From: Flavobacteriales bacterium
GTDB taxonomy: Bacteria > Bacteroidota > Bacteroidia > Flavobacteriales_D > Crocinitomicaceae
Reading direction: 5' to 3'
Assembly: GCA_947500755.1 (NCBI GenBank)
Contig: CANMTO010000019.1
Coordinates: 1-39,425 of the forward strand
DNA length: 39,425 nt
Below are positions 8,025 to 16,932 of the stretch, piece after piece. Each line of letters opens with the position of its first letter. The first letter of the stretch is position 1. Below the pieces are notes generated by a model. It did no database searches. It saw only the letters and a program-made list of their open reading frames with translations, and was not told where the DNA came from. The translations under genes were made by a program, and so were the position numbers.

Positions 8025-8915
8025 TTAAAAGTATCTTGGGGATTTAACGTCAGTCTTCTTGTAGTTGAAGTCGTAGGACATAAGGACTTCAAAGGTTCCA
8101 TTATTATAATTTCTAATAGGTGTCATGCCATATTCACTGGCTAGACCTAATCTAAATTGTCGCGTAATTTGATATTGAACAAAACCGCCTGCAGCTGCAT
8201 TCCAACGGTTCATAGCACCAATCCATAGTTTATCATTGAAAATTCCAGCAAGTGAAATGTCCATACTCATTGGAGCACCCATAGTTGCTTTAACCTGAAC
8301 ACTTGGACGTAGTTTCCATTTTGCACTTACTGGAAAAACACCACCAACGATTCCAAAATAATGACGTTGTTCACGATAGGTATTACTTCCTGTTGATTCC
8401 ATCAATCGAGGAGAGCTTAGGCCTAAGAAAAAATGTTCGTCATGATAGTACACACCAAAGCCCACATTTGGATTAAGTTGATTTTGAACATTCGCGAACG
8501 CGGGGTCATCTGCTTGAACATTTTGATCTATTTTGTCTACATTCAACATATTCACACCGCCCTTCAATCCCAAGGCTAAACGCGCAGTTTTCCCCAATTT
8601 TAAGGTGTAAGAGAAATCAGCATACACGGCAGTCTGACGAATAGGTCCGATCATATCGTTTACAGCGGTTAAGCCTAAGCCAACCGAACGATAATTTAAT
8701 GGGGTGTGTAGACTTAACGTGGTTGAGCGTGGTGCACCATCAAATCCAACCCATTGTTCGCGGTGGATTGCGGTTGCACTTAACATGCCTGAACTGCCGG
8801 CATAAGCGGGATTTACATGCAAGAAATTGTCAAAGTACTGTGTAAATTGTGGATCTTGCTGAGCATTTACCAAATTGGAAATGACTAATGCAGCGAGTAT
8901 GATTATTTTTTTCAT
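8025..8915 (-). CDS. PorP/SprF family type IX secretion membrane protein
   Basis: The ATG at 8915 begins with a signal peptide (MKKIIILAALVISNLVNAQ); the longer frame upstream overlaps the cargo gene and lacks a signal at its start. The mature N-terminus QQDPQFTQYFDNFLHVNPAY, followed by AGSSG, is the hallmark of the PorP/SprF family, and the ~296-residue length is typical. The rest is a predicted beta-barrel with strands such as RLALGLKGGVNML and FFLGLSSPRL. In T9SS bacteria these proteins associate with PorK/N/E, and SprF-type paralogues are needed for export or attachment of a particular type B cargo encoded next to them. The cargo gene lies 22 bases upstream, which fits a dedicated partner of that protein. 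Confidence 0.9.
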   Translation of the reverse strand: MKKIIILAALVISNLVNAQQDPQFTQYFDNFLHVNPAYAGSSGMLSATAIHREQWVGFDGAPRSTTLSLHTPLNYRSVGLGLTAVNDMIGPIRQTAVYADFSYTLKLGKTARLALGLKGGVNMLNVDKIDQNVQADDPAFANVQNQLNPNVGFGVYYHDEHFFLGLSSPRLMESTGSNTYREQRHYFGIVGGVFPVSAKWKLRPSVQVKATMGAPMSMDISLAGIFNDKLWIGAMNRWNAAAGGFVQYQITRQFRLGLASEYGMTPIRNYNNGTFEVLMSYDFNYKKTDVKSPRYF

Positions 8916-8937
8916 AACTTTTCCTGTATTGTAAACC

Positions 8938-11256
8938 TTAGTTCTTGATGTATAAATATCCAGTTTCAACGTCTTCGCCATTGTTGAATTTATCAAAAAC
9001 GAAGAAATAAGTTCCATCCGGTAGTACTTCGCCTCCAAGCGTGGAAACATTTGCTTTTCCTACGAATTCGTTGATATACTTTTCTTTGTGGTATACTTCC
9101 GTACCAAAACGATTGTAGATTTTAAGGTGATTGTTTTCGTAGTAATCAGCTCCGGTAATGGTCCAATTATCATTTTTACCATCACCGTTCGGTGAGATAC
9201 CTTCTGGGATAATTAATGCAGTAAAGCATGAAGCCAATGTTGGAGAGGGATCACAAGGGTCTAAAGGGTCGCTCCCTTGATTTACTTCAGCACCATCGTT
9301 AACCCCGTCACCGTCAGTATCTGGATTAAACGCATCAGTTGTTATTGAGGCTTCATAAACATTCGTTAGACCATCTCCATCGCAGTCTGCGTTATTGAAT
9401 GTTGCACCAATTGGTAAGGTGATACTAGCTGCTAGGAAGCTGCATGGATTGGTCACTTCGGTGTTATCTGTCACCTCGGTAGCATTGGTAACTCCATCCT
9501 CATCGCAATCCCAAGCATTCCAGGCGGCGCTTGTAGGAACAGTTTGACTAGAAGCAAGGTACTCGCAACCATTCTGTGGGTCCGTTCCATCGGTCAGCTC
9601 CGCTGCGTTTAATACACCATCACCGTCACAATCTTCATTCATCCAAACCGAAGTTTGCGGCATCGTAATGCTAGTAGCAATGTAATTACAAACATCTAAG
9701 TAATAGGTGCTGTCTTCTAACTCGTCTGCATTTTGAACTCCATCACCATCACAATCTAAGAAAAACCAAAGCGCATCTTGAGTTACTGTAATACTTCCAG
9801 GAATTAACGAACATGGGTTAGTAGGGTTGGTATTGTCTGTTATTTCATCACCATTGGTAACTCCGTCACCGTCACAATCATCTGCCAACCAAGCGTTGCT
9901 TGGTGTTAGGGTCATACTAATCGCATACAATGAGCACGGATCCGTTCCGTTGGTTCCAGATTGAATTTCATCTCCGTTCGTAACTCCGTCACCATCACAG
10001 TCCAAGGCATTCCATGCAACATTTGCGGTAGCGTTTTGCGCGATAAAAGGAAAAGAACAATCATCATCTAAAGCGTATCCCATCCCAAATTCAATACCGT
10101 TGGTGTATCCGTCACCATCACAATCTGCATTTACCCAAACTGGGCCATACGTTAAGGTTTGACTTGCAATTACATAATCGCACGGATCAATAGGGTCTGT
10201 ATTATCTGTTAATTCTGTTGCATTGGTTACGCCATCCCCATCGCAGTCTGCTGCGGGATCTAGGGCACATGGGCTCACGGTGATATGAATCCACGCTTGT
10301 GAACAGGCGCTTACTAAAGGAGCAGCAGAGTCACATACTTGATAATAAATCGAATCTTGTCCGTTGAAGCCAATGGTAGGGGCGTAAACCACTTGTCCAT
10401 TTAGTAGGGTAGCTGAACCATGAACTGGTCCAAATATTATTTGAACGGTACTCAAAAACAAAGGGTTGTCGATGTCGGTATCGTTGGCAAGTTGGTTTAA
10501 TGTGTTGATAGAATTCTCATCAACCGTATAGTTGTCGTTATTCAATGACGGCGCATCGTTAATCGGTGTTACATCAATAAACAAGGTGTCAGTTGAGCAA
10601 GCACCTGGAAGTGGGCTTCCATTATCGCAAATTGAAACAATTACGAGGTCTGTACCATAAAAGTTGGCATTGGGCGTGTACGAGTAAACTCCGTTAGCTG
10701 CAATGCTGAAGGTTCCAAATAAGGAATTTACCAATGGCGTCGTATTACAAGACATGGCGGTATTTTCTATGTCGTAATCTCCGTTTGAAAGCATGTTGCC
10801 ATTCTGTATCCCAGCATCTTCTGTAATTGAAAGGTAATTGCTGTTTGTAACGGGTGCATCATTGATTGCCGTTAAATTCACCGAAATTGTTGCAGCATTT
10901 GACGTCTGCCCGAGGCTGTTATTGATCGTATACGTAATGGTTTCTGTCCCATTAAAATGTAGGTTAGGAATAAACAAGACATTCCCGGTGAAATAATCAA
11001 CCGACCATTGTCCGTTTGAACTGGTATACGTAGATTGTAAGCCAAGCAATGCCGTGTTTAAGTCAATTGAAGACAATACCAAAGACCCCACATTGGCTAA
11101 ATCATTGCTTTGAATTGCTGCAATTGAAATGGGTTGGTCTTCATTACCTGAAGTATTATCATTGGATGCGCTCGGTTGGGCTAGTGCTAAAAACGGGCTT
11201 AAAAATAAAACCCCAACGAATAAGGTTTTAAAGAAATATTTTTCGTTTTGCTTCAT
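8938..11256 (-). CDS. T9SS type B cargo: Ig-like domains, calcium-binding repeat ladder, CHU_C sorting domain
   Basis: The ATG at 11256 (MKQNEKYFFKTLFVGVLFL) gives a signal peptide ending near ALAQ. Residues ~25-330 hold three cadherin/VCBS-like beta domains with joints TAINDAP and TPINDAP. Residues ~332-670 are eight units of about 38-40 residues, each with a DCDGDGVTN-type acidic loop followed by E, T/D and a closing Cys, as in thrombospondin type 3 calcium repeats. The final ~85 residues (IPEGISPNGDGKNDNW ... IYNRFGTEVY ... GTYFFVFDKFN) are the type B T9SS sorting domain, also called gliding-motility-associated C-terminal domain. The protein should be exported by T9SS and displayed on the surface. 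It opens the operon with porP and the ompA-like gene. The ligand is unknown. Confidence 0.9.
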   Translation of the reverse strand: MKQNEKYFFKTLFVGVLFLSPFLALAQPSASNDNTSGNEDQPISIAAIQSNDLANVGSLVLSSIDLNTALLGLQSTYTSSNGQWSVDYFTGNVLFIPNLHFNGTETITYTINNSLGQTSNAATISVNLTAINDAPVTNSNYLSITEDAGIQNGNMLSNGDYDIENTAMSCNTTPLVNSLFGTFSIAANGVYSYTPNANFYGTDLVIVSICDNGSPLPGACSTDTLFIDVTPINDAPSLNNDNYTVDENSINTLNQLANDTDIDNPLFLSTVQIIFGPVHGSATLLNGQVVYAPTIGFNGQDSIYYQVCDSAAPLVSACSQAWIHITVSPCALDPAADCDGDGVTNATELTDNTDPIDPCDYVIASQTLTYGPVWVNADCDGDGYTNGIEFGMGYALDDDCSFPFIAQNATANVAWNALDCDGDGVTNGDEIQSGTNGTDPCSLYAISMTLTPSNAWLADDCDGDGVTNGDEITDNTNPTNPCSLIPGSITVTQDALWFFLDCDGDGVQNADELEDSTYYLDVCNYIATSITMPQTSVWMNEDCDGDGVLNAAELTDGTDPQNGCEYLASSQTVPTSAAWNAWDCDEDGVTNATEVTDNTEVTNPCSFLAASITLPIGATFNNADCDGDGLTNVYEASITTDAFNPDTDGDGVNDGAEVNQGSDPLDPCDPSPTLASCFTALIIPEGISPNGDGKNDNWTITGADYYENNHLKIYNRFGTEVYHKEKYINEFVGKANVSTLGGEVLPDGTYFFVFDKFNNGEDVETGYLYIKN
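9249..10260 (-). repeat. Eight thrombospondin type 3-like calcium-binding repeats
   Basis: Eight in-frame repeats within the cargo gene each carry D-C-D-x-D-G-[VLY]-x-N followed by an acidic stretch ending in Cys. Variants include DCDEDGVTN in the seventh and, in the eighth, a second loop DTDGDGVNDGAE. Each unit has an Asp-Cys at the loop start and a Cys at its end, suggesting disulfide-braced, calcium-stiffened rods. Confidence 0.8.
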
Positions 11257-11277
11257 TGAGTCAAAATTATTTGAGCC

Positions 11278-11285
11278 CAAATATA
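11278..11285 (-). promoter_or_regulatory. -7 promoter element of the T9SS cargo operon
   Basis: Minus-strand TATATTTG matches TAnnTTTG exactly and lies 21 bases upstream of the ATG at 11256, so the leader would be about 15 bases. No clean TTG is seen at the -33 distance, so the match is partial. Confidence 0.5.
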
Positions 11286-11375
11286 ATTAAAAAAAACGAA
11301 ACACAGGGTTAATGTAGCTGCTAAATTTTATCAATAATTCGACCAAACTCCCTGTATATCAGGGTTAATTTATTT

Positions 11376-12728
11376 TTATAGAATTAACATCCAGCCCGCG
11401 ATTAGTAATGCAAGGCAGATACAAATAACACTTATAATCTTCCAATCCAGCGCAATTTTAGGTGCTGTATTTTCTTTATTAAAGATGGAGAGTATTAAGC
11501 GTAAATAAATGTATGCGCCAATCACAGTGCTAATCACTGCGGCAATGCTCAATATTGGATGAAATTCAATGACATCTTTTATGAGTAAAAATTTCCCAAA
11601 AAATCCAGTGAATGGTGGAATACCGCTCAAGGAGAGTAGGGCAACGAGCAACGCTACTCCCAAAAAGGGATTTTTGTAGCCTATTCCTTGGAAGGATGAG
11701 ATTTCATCGTTTTCTTCATTGATAAGTTGGGAAACAAAGAGTAAAATCAATGAACTTGCACCATATCCGATGAGAAAAATCACCAGACTACGCTCTCCAG
11801 TTTCTGTTCCATTCATGAGTGCGAGTAGTCCGATTCCAGTATTACTTATTCCGGAATAGGCCATTAACCGTTTTAGGGAAGTTTGTTTGAGTCCCGAGAG
11901 ATATCCAAGAAACAGGGTTGCAATAATCACTGCATACATAAAATACATCCAATGATCACTCAAATTCCCAAACGTTGTTTTCATTAATTTGAATATTGCA
12001 ATAAACCCCGCTATTTTAACTACAGTGGACATAAAAGCGGTGACGGATTTTGTGCTTCCTTCGTATACATCGGCATTCCAAAAGTGAAAAGGAACGGCTC
12101 CAACTTTAAATAAAAGTGAGGAGATAATGAGTAAAACCCCAGCAATCATAAGGGCGGGTGTATACAATCCGCTGATAACCGCAAAGCCTATTTCATTTAA
12201 ATTGAAACTTCCCGTGGCCCCGAATACCAGGCCGATTCCGAACAACAATATGGCCGTTGCGAAGGACCCGGTAAAGAAATATTTAAGGGCAGCTTCAGAA
12301 GCGAGTGGACTTGATTTTCTACTCCCCACTAAAACATAAACGGGAATCGATAAAATCTCTAATCCGATAAAAAACATAAAAAAGTCTTTAAAACCAATCA
12401 AGCAGATTGCTCCGGTTAATGAAAACATCATCAAGGAGGTAATGTCTGCATAATGTTCTTTGTCTTTTGATTGCATGGCAAAGCCGCCAACGAGAACTAG
12501 TGCAGTGAGTAATACGGCCAATAAGCTCAAATAAAGTTGGGGGCCATTAAACACTAAAGCACCTGAGTAGCTCTTTAAGGGGGAAATATAATTTGTGTGA
12601 TTCCAAATCAACAGGAACGCAGTGCTTAACCCAATCAGGTTTACGCTAAGCGCAAGGCCAGGTTTTTTCATCATCCCAATAAATAGGGAAATTAAACCCG
12701 TAATGAAAATTACCAATAACGCATCCAT
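11376..12728 (-). CDS. nuoN: NADH-quinone oxidoreductase subunit N
   Basis: This 450-residue, strongly hydrophobic protein is an antiporter-like membrane subunit of complex I. Recognisable segments are FFMFFIGLEILSIPVYVLVG (with the conserved Glu of the proton channel), LLFKVGAVPFHFWNADVYEG (Lys-x-x-x-x-P-F-H), and LKRLMAYSGISNTGIGLLAL, the usual Mrp/Nuo antiporter signature. LSLSGIPPFTGFFGKFLLI is another family hallmark. It is the last gene of the nuo operon and its start overlaps the nuoM stop by one base. It is somewhat shorter than the E. coli protein but in the normal range. Only a weak 5-bp hairpin follows it. Confidence 0.95.
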   Translation of the reverse strand: MDALLVIFITGLISLFIGMMKKPGLALSVNLIGLSTAFLLIWNHTNYISPLKSYSGALVFNGPQLYLSLLAVLLTALVLVGGFAMQSKDKEHYADITSLMMFSLTGAICLIGFKDFFMFFIGLEILSIPVYVLVGSRKSSPLASEAALKYFFTGSFATAILLFGIGLVFGATGSFNLNEIGFAVISGLYTPALMIAGVLLIISSLLFKVGAVPFHFWNADVYEGSTKSVTAFMSTVVKIAGFIAIFKLMKTTFGNLSDHWMYFMYAVIIATLFLGYLSGLKQTSLKRLMAYSGISNTGIGLLALMNGTETGERSLVIFLIGYGASSLILLFVSQLINEENDEISSFQGIGYKNPFLGVALLVALLSLSGIPPFTGFFGKFLLIKDVIEFHPILSIAAVISTVIGAYIYLRLILSIFNKENTAPKIALDWKIISVICICLALLIAGWMLIL

Positions 12729-14167
12729 TATTTGATTATAAGTTGGGTATCAGCGCCTGCTTCTAGCAGATGATTGATACTTGGTTTAACAATTGAAAAA
12801 ATAAAATCAGGATATAATCCAAGGGTGATGGCGAGCACAGTGATGAGTGCAAACACTGAAATTTCATTCCACATGAGGTCTTTAAATGCAGTAATTTTCG
12901 GAGCGCCCATGCTGCTCATTTGATAGGCTCGAATCATATAGACCGCTCCAATAACAAGGGTTAATGCAGCCAATATCCCCATCCATACATTAAATTCGAA
13001 TACCGATTTGATGAGTAAGAATTCCCCTATAAATCCCGCCGTCATGGGAACAGATAAGGAAATAAACATCATTACCCCGAACCAAAACCCAAATTTCGGC
13101 GCTAATTTAGCAATGCCTCCCATTTCGCTTAAGTTAGAGGTTCCTAATCGTTGTTCAATGATTCCGGCCGCTAAGAAGAGGCCAATGGCCACTAGGCTGT
13201 GATTGATCATCTGTAGTATACTTCCCTGCAACGAATCTACGGTGAACACCATGATTCCAGCGACAATTAGTCCGAGGTGGCTGATTGAGGCAAAAGCGAA
13301 TACTTTTCTCAAATGTTGTTCACGCATAGCAATGAAGGCGCCATAAAGAATTCCGATTACTCCCAAAATAAGTACGGGCCATTGCCAATCTGAAAGGGCT
13401 ACGAAATTTAAACCAATCATCCATTTGATCATTCCAAATAAGGCCATTTTTAACATAATTGCCGACAAAAGCATGGTTCCGGCAATCGGTGCGGAAGCAT
13501 AGGTGTTGGGTTGCCAAGTATGGAATGGGAATATGGGGATTTTTACTGCAAATGCGATCAAAAAGCCTGAAAAGATCCAACAGGCATATTTCGCTGGAAT
13601 GGCAGTATATTGAATGGCCTCGTAGGAGTAAGAAGTGCTGTATACCCCAATGGCTAATATAGATAGCAACATGAATAAGGAACCAAATAGCGTATACAAG
13701 AAGAATTTAAGCAGCGTTCGTTGATTATTAGGTGCACCAAACCAATACAATAAAAGAAATACCGGAATCAACGTGAATTCCCAGAAGATATAAAACATTA
13801 CTCCGTCTTGTGCTGCGAATAAACCATTCAATCCGAATTGCATCAAGAACATGAGTCCAGCGAATCGGGGTGAATTTGCTTCGTTATTGTTGTAATTTGC
13901 TAAAGCCACTAGAAAAATAACCAGATTACTTAAGGCCAACATGACAATGCCAAGGCCATCATATCCCATCTCGAAGGTAAGGCCTAACTTGTACACTTTT
14001 CCAGTATTAAAAACATACTCCATATACCTGGGGTCATAGGTAAACAAGCGTTGTAGCACAAAAATCAGGGATAATAGCGCAAATAAAAGACTGCTATTCT
14101 TTACCCATTTACTCGGGATAAAAAATGAAAGAAGTCCTACAATTAGGGGGATTAATACTAGTTCCAA
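12728..14167 (-). CDS. nuoM: NADH-quinone oxidoreductase subunit M
   Basis: A membrane antiporter-like complex I subunit, 479 residues from the start used here. Typical segments are FYIFWEFTLIPVFLLLYWFG (conserved Glu), AVKIPIFPFHTWQPNTYASA (Lys and Pro-Phe-His-x-W), and LRKVFAFASISHLGLIVAGI. The open frame extends to 14224, but its first 19 codons lie inside the end of nuoL and read as non-membrane sequence. The first plausible start is TTG at 14167-14165, giving MELVLIPLIVGLLSFF and a 10-base overlap with nuoL; no in-frame ATG occurs until well inside the protein. The non-ATG start is therefore inferred. Its neighbours nuoL and nuoN fix the identity. Confidence 0.92.
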   Translation of the reverse strand: MELVLIPLIVGLLSFFIPSKWVKNSSLLFALLSLIFVLQRLFTYDPRYMEYVFNTGKVYKLGLTFEMGYDGLGIVMLALSNLVIFLVALANYNNNEANSPRFAGLMFLMQFGLNGLFAAQDGVMFYIFWEFTLIPVFLLLYWFGAPNNQRTLLKFFLYTLFGSLFMLLSILAIGVYSTSYSYEAIQYTAIPAKYACWIFSGFLIAFAVKIPIFPFHTWQPNTYASAPIAGTMLLSAIMLKMALFGMIKWMIGLNFVALSDWQWPVLILGVIGILYGAFIAMREQHLRKVFAFASISHLGLIVAGIMVFTVDSLQGSILQMINHSLVAIGLFLAAGIIEQRLGTSNLSEMGGIAKLAPKFGFWFGVMMFISLSVPMTAGFIGEFLLIKSVFEFNVWMGILAALTLVIGAVYMIRAYQMSSMGAPKITAFKDLMWNEISVFALITVLAITLGLYPDFIFSIVKPSINHLLEAGADTQLIIK

Positions 14168-16095
14168 TGTATTGTATTTATGAGGTAAGACACGATGAGC
14201 ATAATAAGGCCAAGTAACATCCAAAACAAATAACTAGACAAGAGGCCATTTTGAAGTTTTCGAACCTGTGATCCGGCTTTTTCAGTCAGTGTTGCCAATC
14301 CAAAAACTCCTGTATTGAGTACCTTAAGTTCTACCACATGATTAAGTTTTTCTCCGAGCCATTCAGCTGGTCTGGTAAATAAGAAGTGATAGGCCTCATC
14401 CCAAAATAATTTCATTGCGGATAAACGTTCCCAGCCTGACATTTCTTGGTCCGATTTGGCCAAGGTTCCTTTCTTAACATATTCCAGGTATGCCCAAATC
14501 AATACACCAATACTTACTGCCGATGCTACACCCATCAACATAAGGGTGATATTTATAGCCGCTTCGGGGTGCTCAATTAAACCAAGTCCTGGTGCTCCAG
14601 CTAAATAATGGTTCAACCAATGTGCTCCTTCGTGAATGAATAAGCCCGGAAGATTTAGTAAACCACCGAGTACCGATAAAACCGCCAAAACCATTAGAGG
14701 GAAGGTCATGGATAGTGGACTCTCATGGGCATGATCCTTTTGATGTGAGGTTCCCCTAAAAGTTCCATGAAAGGTCAGAAAATACAACCTGAACATGTAA
14801 ATTGCGGTTAAGACCACCGAGCACATAATGACTACATACAATACAGGGCTTTCGGCGAATAAATGTCCGATGATTTCATCTTTAGAATAGAATCCAGAAA
14901 GGAGGGGGAATCCAGAGATTGCCAAGGTGCCAATTAGAAACGTAAGGTGCGTGACAGGCATAATCTTTCGTAAACCTCCCATCTTTCGAATGTCTTGCTC
15001 ATCCGACATTCCGTGAATAACACTTCCCGAACCTAGGAATAATAAGGCCTTAAAGAACGCGTGTGTGGTCACGTGAAAAATCGCAACAGTATAAGCGCCA
15101 AGGCCTAGGGCTACCACCATTAATCCCAATTGAGATACCGTGGAATAGGCTAATACTTTTTTAATGTCGTTTTGACGCAGGGCCATGAAGGCTGCCACCA
15201 AGGAGGTTGCAATTCCGATGTATAACATCACATCTTTGGCATAGGGCGCCAACTCAAATAAGAAATTGGAACGTGTCACCATATAAATACCCGCGGTAAC
15301 CATAGTCGCGGCATGGATTAATGCCGATACAGGGGTTGGTCCGGCCATGGCATCCGGAAGCCAAGTGAAAAGCGGGATTTGAGCACTTTTACCCGTGGCG
15401 GCCAAGAACAAACACAAGGTGATGGCAACAATTAAAACGCTGTTTAAAGAAATCCCATCAACGCCTCCCATCTTTACCATAGTTGAAATGGCATCAAATT
15501 CAAGGGTGTGAAACGTCTGCAGGATCAAAAACAGGGCAAACACAAGTCCGGCATCTCCAATGCGATTCATTACAAATGCTTTGCGGGCAGCAAGACTGTT
15601 GGCAATTCCTTTTTCAGGGTCGCTGTAATGAAAGCCAATGAGTAGGAATGAACAAATACCAACACCTTCCCATCCAAAGAATAAAATGAAATAATTGCTT
15701 CCCAACACGAGCAAAAGCATGGCGAAAATAAATAAGTTCAAGTAAGTAAAAAACTTAGAATACCCTTCATCGTGAGACATGTATCCCATAGAAAAAATAT
15801 GGATGAGTGTTCCAATACCCGTGATGATTAAGGCCATCCATATCGAAAGCTGGTCGATTAAGAAGCTCGCTTGAATATCGAAACTGTCTAGGTGAATCAG
15901 TCGGAATAAGGTCACTTTAACCGGTTCGTTGATTTGATTAAAGAAACTAAGGATGATTAAAAATGATAAGGCAATCACTGCGGTTCCAATACCTCCGGAG
16001 ATTGATTTAGGAAGATGCTTACCGAATAATCCATTGATGATTGCGCCACACAAAGGCAGGCAAAGTAATATGATTAAGAGTGTTGATATCGTCAT
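14158..16095 (-). CDS. nuoL: NADH-quinone oxidoreductase subunit L
   Basis: At 645 residues this is the largest antiporter-like subunit of complex I, of normal length. The N-terminal part has NYFILFFGWEGVGICSFLLI with the conserved Glu. The core has KSAQIPLFTWLPDAMAGPTP (Lys, Pro-x-x-x-x-L-P-D-A-M) and VSALIHAATMVTAGIYMV, with the His of the proton path. NDIKKVLAYSTVSQLGLMVV follows. The C-terminal ~120 residues carry the long lateral helix characteristic of NuoL. The ATG at 16095 is 2 bases from the nuoK stop, so translation is closely coupled. Confidence 0.96.
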   Translation of the reverse strand: MTISTLLIILLCLPLCGAIINGLFGKHLPKSISGGIGTAVIALSFLIILSFFNQINEPVKVTLFRLIHLDSFDIQASFLIDQLSIWMALIITGIGTLIHIFSMGYMSHDEGYSKFFTYLNLFIFAMLLLVLGSNYFILFFGWEGVGICSFLLIGFHYSDPEKGIANSLAARKAFVMNRIGDAGLVFALFLILQTFHTLEFDAISTMVKMGGVDGISLNSVLIVAITLCLFLAATGKSAQIPLFTWLPDAMAGPTPVSALIHAATMVTAGIYMVTRSNFLFELAPYAKDVMLYIGIATSLVAAFMALRQNDIKKVLAYSTVSQLGLMVVALGLGAYTVAIFHVTTHAFFKALLFLGSGSVIHGMSDEQDIRKMGGLRKIMPVTHLTFLIGTLAISGFPLLSGFYSKDEIIGHLFAESPVLYVVIMCSVVLTAIYMFRLYFLTFHGTFRGTSHQKDHAHESPLSMTFPLMVLAVLSVLGGLLNLPGLFIHEGAHWLNHYLAGAPGLGLIEHPEAAINITLMLMGVASAVSIGVLIWAYLEYVKKGTLAKSDQEMSGWERLSAMKLFWDEAYHFLFTRPAEWLGEKLNHVVELKVLNTGVFGLATLTEKAGSQVRKLQNGLLSSYLFWMLLGLIMLIVSYLINTIHWN

Positions 16096-16097
16096 GA

Positions 16098-16415
16098 TTA
16101 TCCGTTTAACTTATTAAATAAACTCACGTCAATACTTCGTAAATGGCGATAGGCAAGTATAAGAATGGAGAGTCCAACCGTTGCCTCTGCGGCTGCAACA
16201 ACAATGATGAAGAAAACAAAAATTTGTGCATCCGCATTGCCATAATAGGTTGAAAAAGAAACGAAGAGGAGGTTAACGGCATTCAACATAAGTTCGATGC
16301 ACATTAATAATACGATCATGTTTCTTCGAATCATTACGCCGAATGCACCAATAACGAAGAGCAGAGTAGCCAAGATGACAAAGAAGTCAATATTAACAGT
16401 TGCTGTAGTTCCCAT
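16098..16415 (-). CDS. nuoK: NADH-quinone oxidoreductase subunit K
   Basis: A small (105-residue) membrane subunit of complex I with three transmembrane helices. It contains the family segment MIVLLMCIELMLNAVNLLFV with the essential membrane Glu, then AEATVGLSILILAYR with a second conserved Glu. I start it at the ATG at 16415 (MGTTATVNIDFFVILATLL), one base from the nuoJ stop. The longer open frame to 16511 adds 32 residues that are only nuoJ sequence in another frame. Confidence 0.95.
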   Translation of the reverse strand: MGTTATVNIDFFVILATLLFVIGAFGVMIRRNMIVLLMCIELMLNAVNLLFVSFSTYYGNADAQIFVFFIIVVAAAEATVGLSILILAYRHLRSIDVSLFNKLNG

Positions 16416-16416
16416 A

Positions 16417-16932
16417 TTAATCAATTGTTTGTTTATCGCGTTTCGCAAGTAAGATGGCTCCAACCATTGCTGAAATGAACAGGATGCTTGACACTTCAAA
16501 CGGAACGACAAATTTTGTAAACAAGGTATTTCCTAGGTTTTCAACCAATCCAATATTTGAGACCGGTGCAAAATCATCTTTCTGACTAACAAGCACGATG
16601 TCTTTTAGCGCGGCAATAAGTACAAGGAAAAATAGGCCGCCGGCTACGGTAGAGATAATCCAAATGATCGATGGTGTTTTGGGTTCCGCATCTTTATTCA
16701 GGTTCAACAGCATCAGAACAAAGAGGAAAAGCACCATAATTGCCCCTGCATAAACGATAATATTCACAATCGCTAGGAACTGCGCATTCATCATGATGTA
16801 AAGTCCTGAAATGAAAAAGAAGGTGACTACTAAATAGAGCACACTGCGAACAGGGTGTTTACTGAGCACTACCATCATGGCAGAAGCAACTGCAAGTGCG
16901 CCCAGTATTTGCGTAATAATTGTTGCTATCAT
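16417..16932 (-). CDS. nuoJ: NADH-quinone oxidoreductase subunit J
   Basis: A 171-residue membrane subunit of complex I. The segment AQFLAIVNIIVYAGAIMVLF is the conserved third helix of NuoJ, which contains the pi-bulge involved in coupling. Preceding HPVRSVLYLVVTFFFISGLY is also typical. Length is normal for the family. The start overlaps the nuoI stop by 4 bases, an arrangement suggesting translational coupling. Confidence 0.95.
   Translation of the reverse strand: MIATIITQILGALAVASAMMVVLSKHPVRSVLYLVVTFFFISGLYIMMNAQFLAIVNIIVYAGAIMVLFLFVLMLLNLNKDAEPKTPSIIWIISTVAGGLFFLVLIAALKDIVLVSQKDDFAPVSNIGLVENLGNTLFTKFVVPFEVSSILFISAMVGAILLAKRDKQTID

Noticed and set aside
11350-11364. Hairpin CCCTG/CAGGG after nuoN as an operon terminator
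   Set aside because: The stem is only 5 bp and is not followed by a T-run, so I could not support it as a terminator.
16416-16511. 32-residue N-terminal extension of NuoK
   Set aside because: It is nuoJ coding sequence read in another frame; the ATG at 16415 gives the normal family length.
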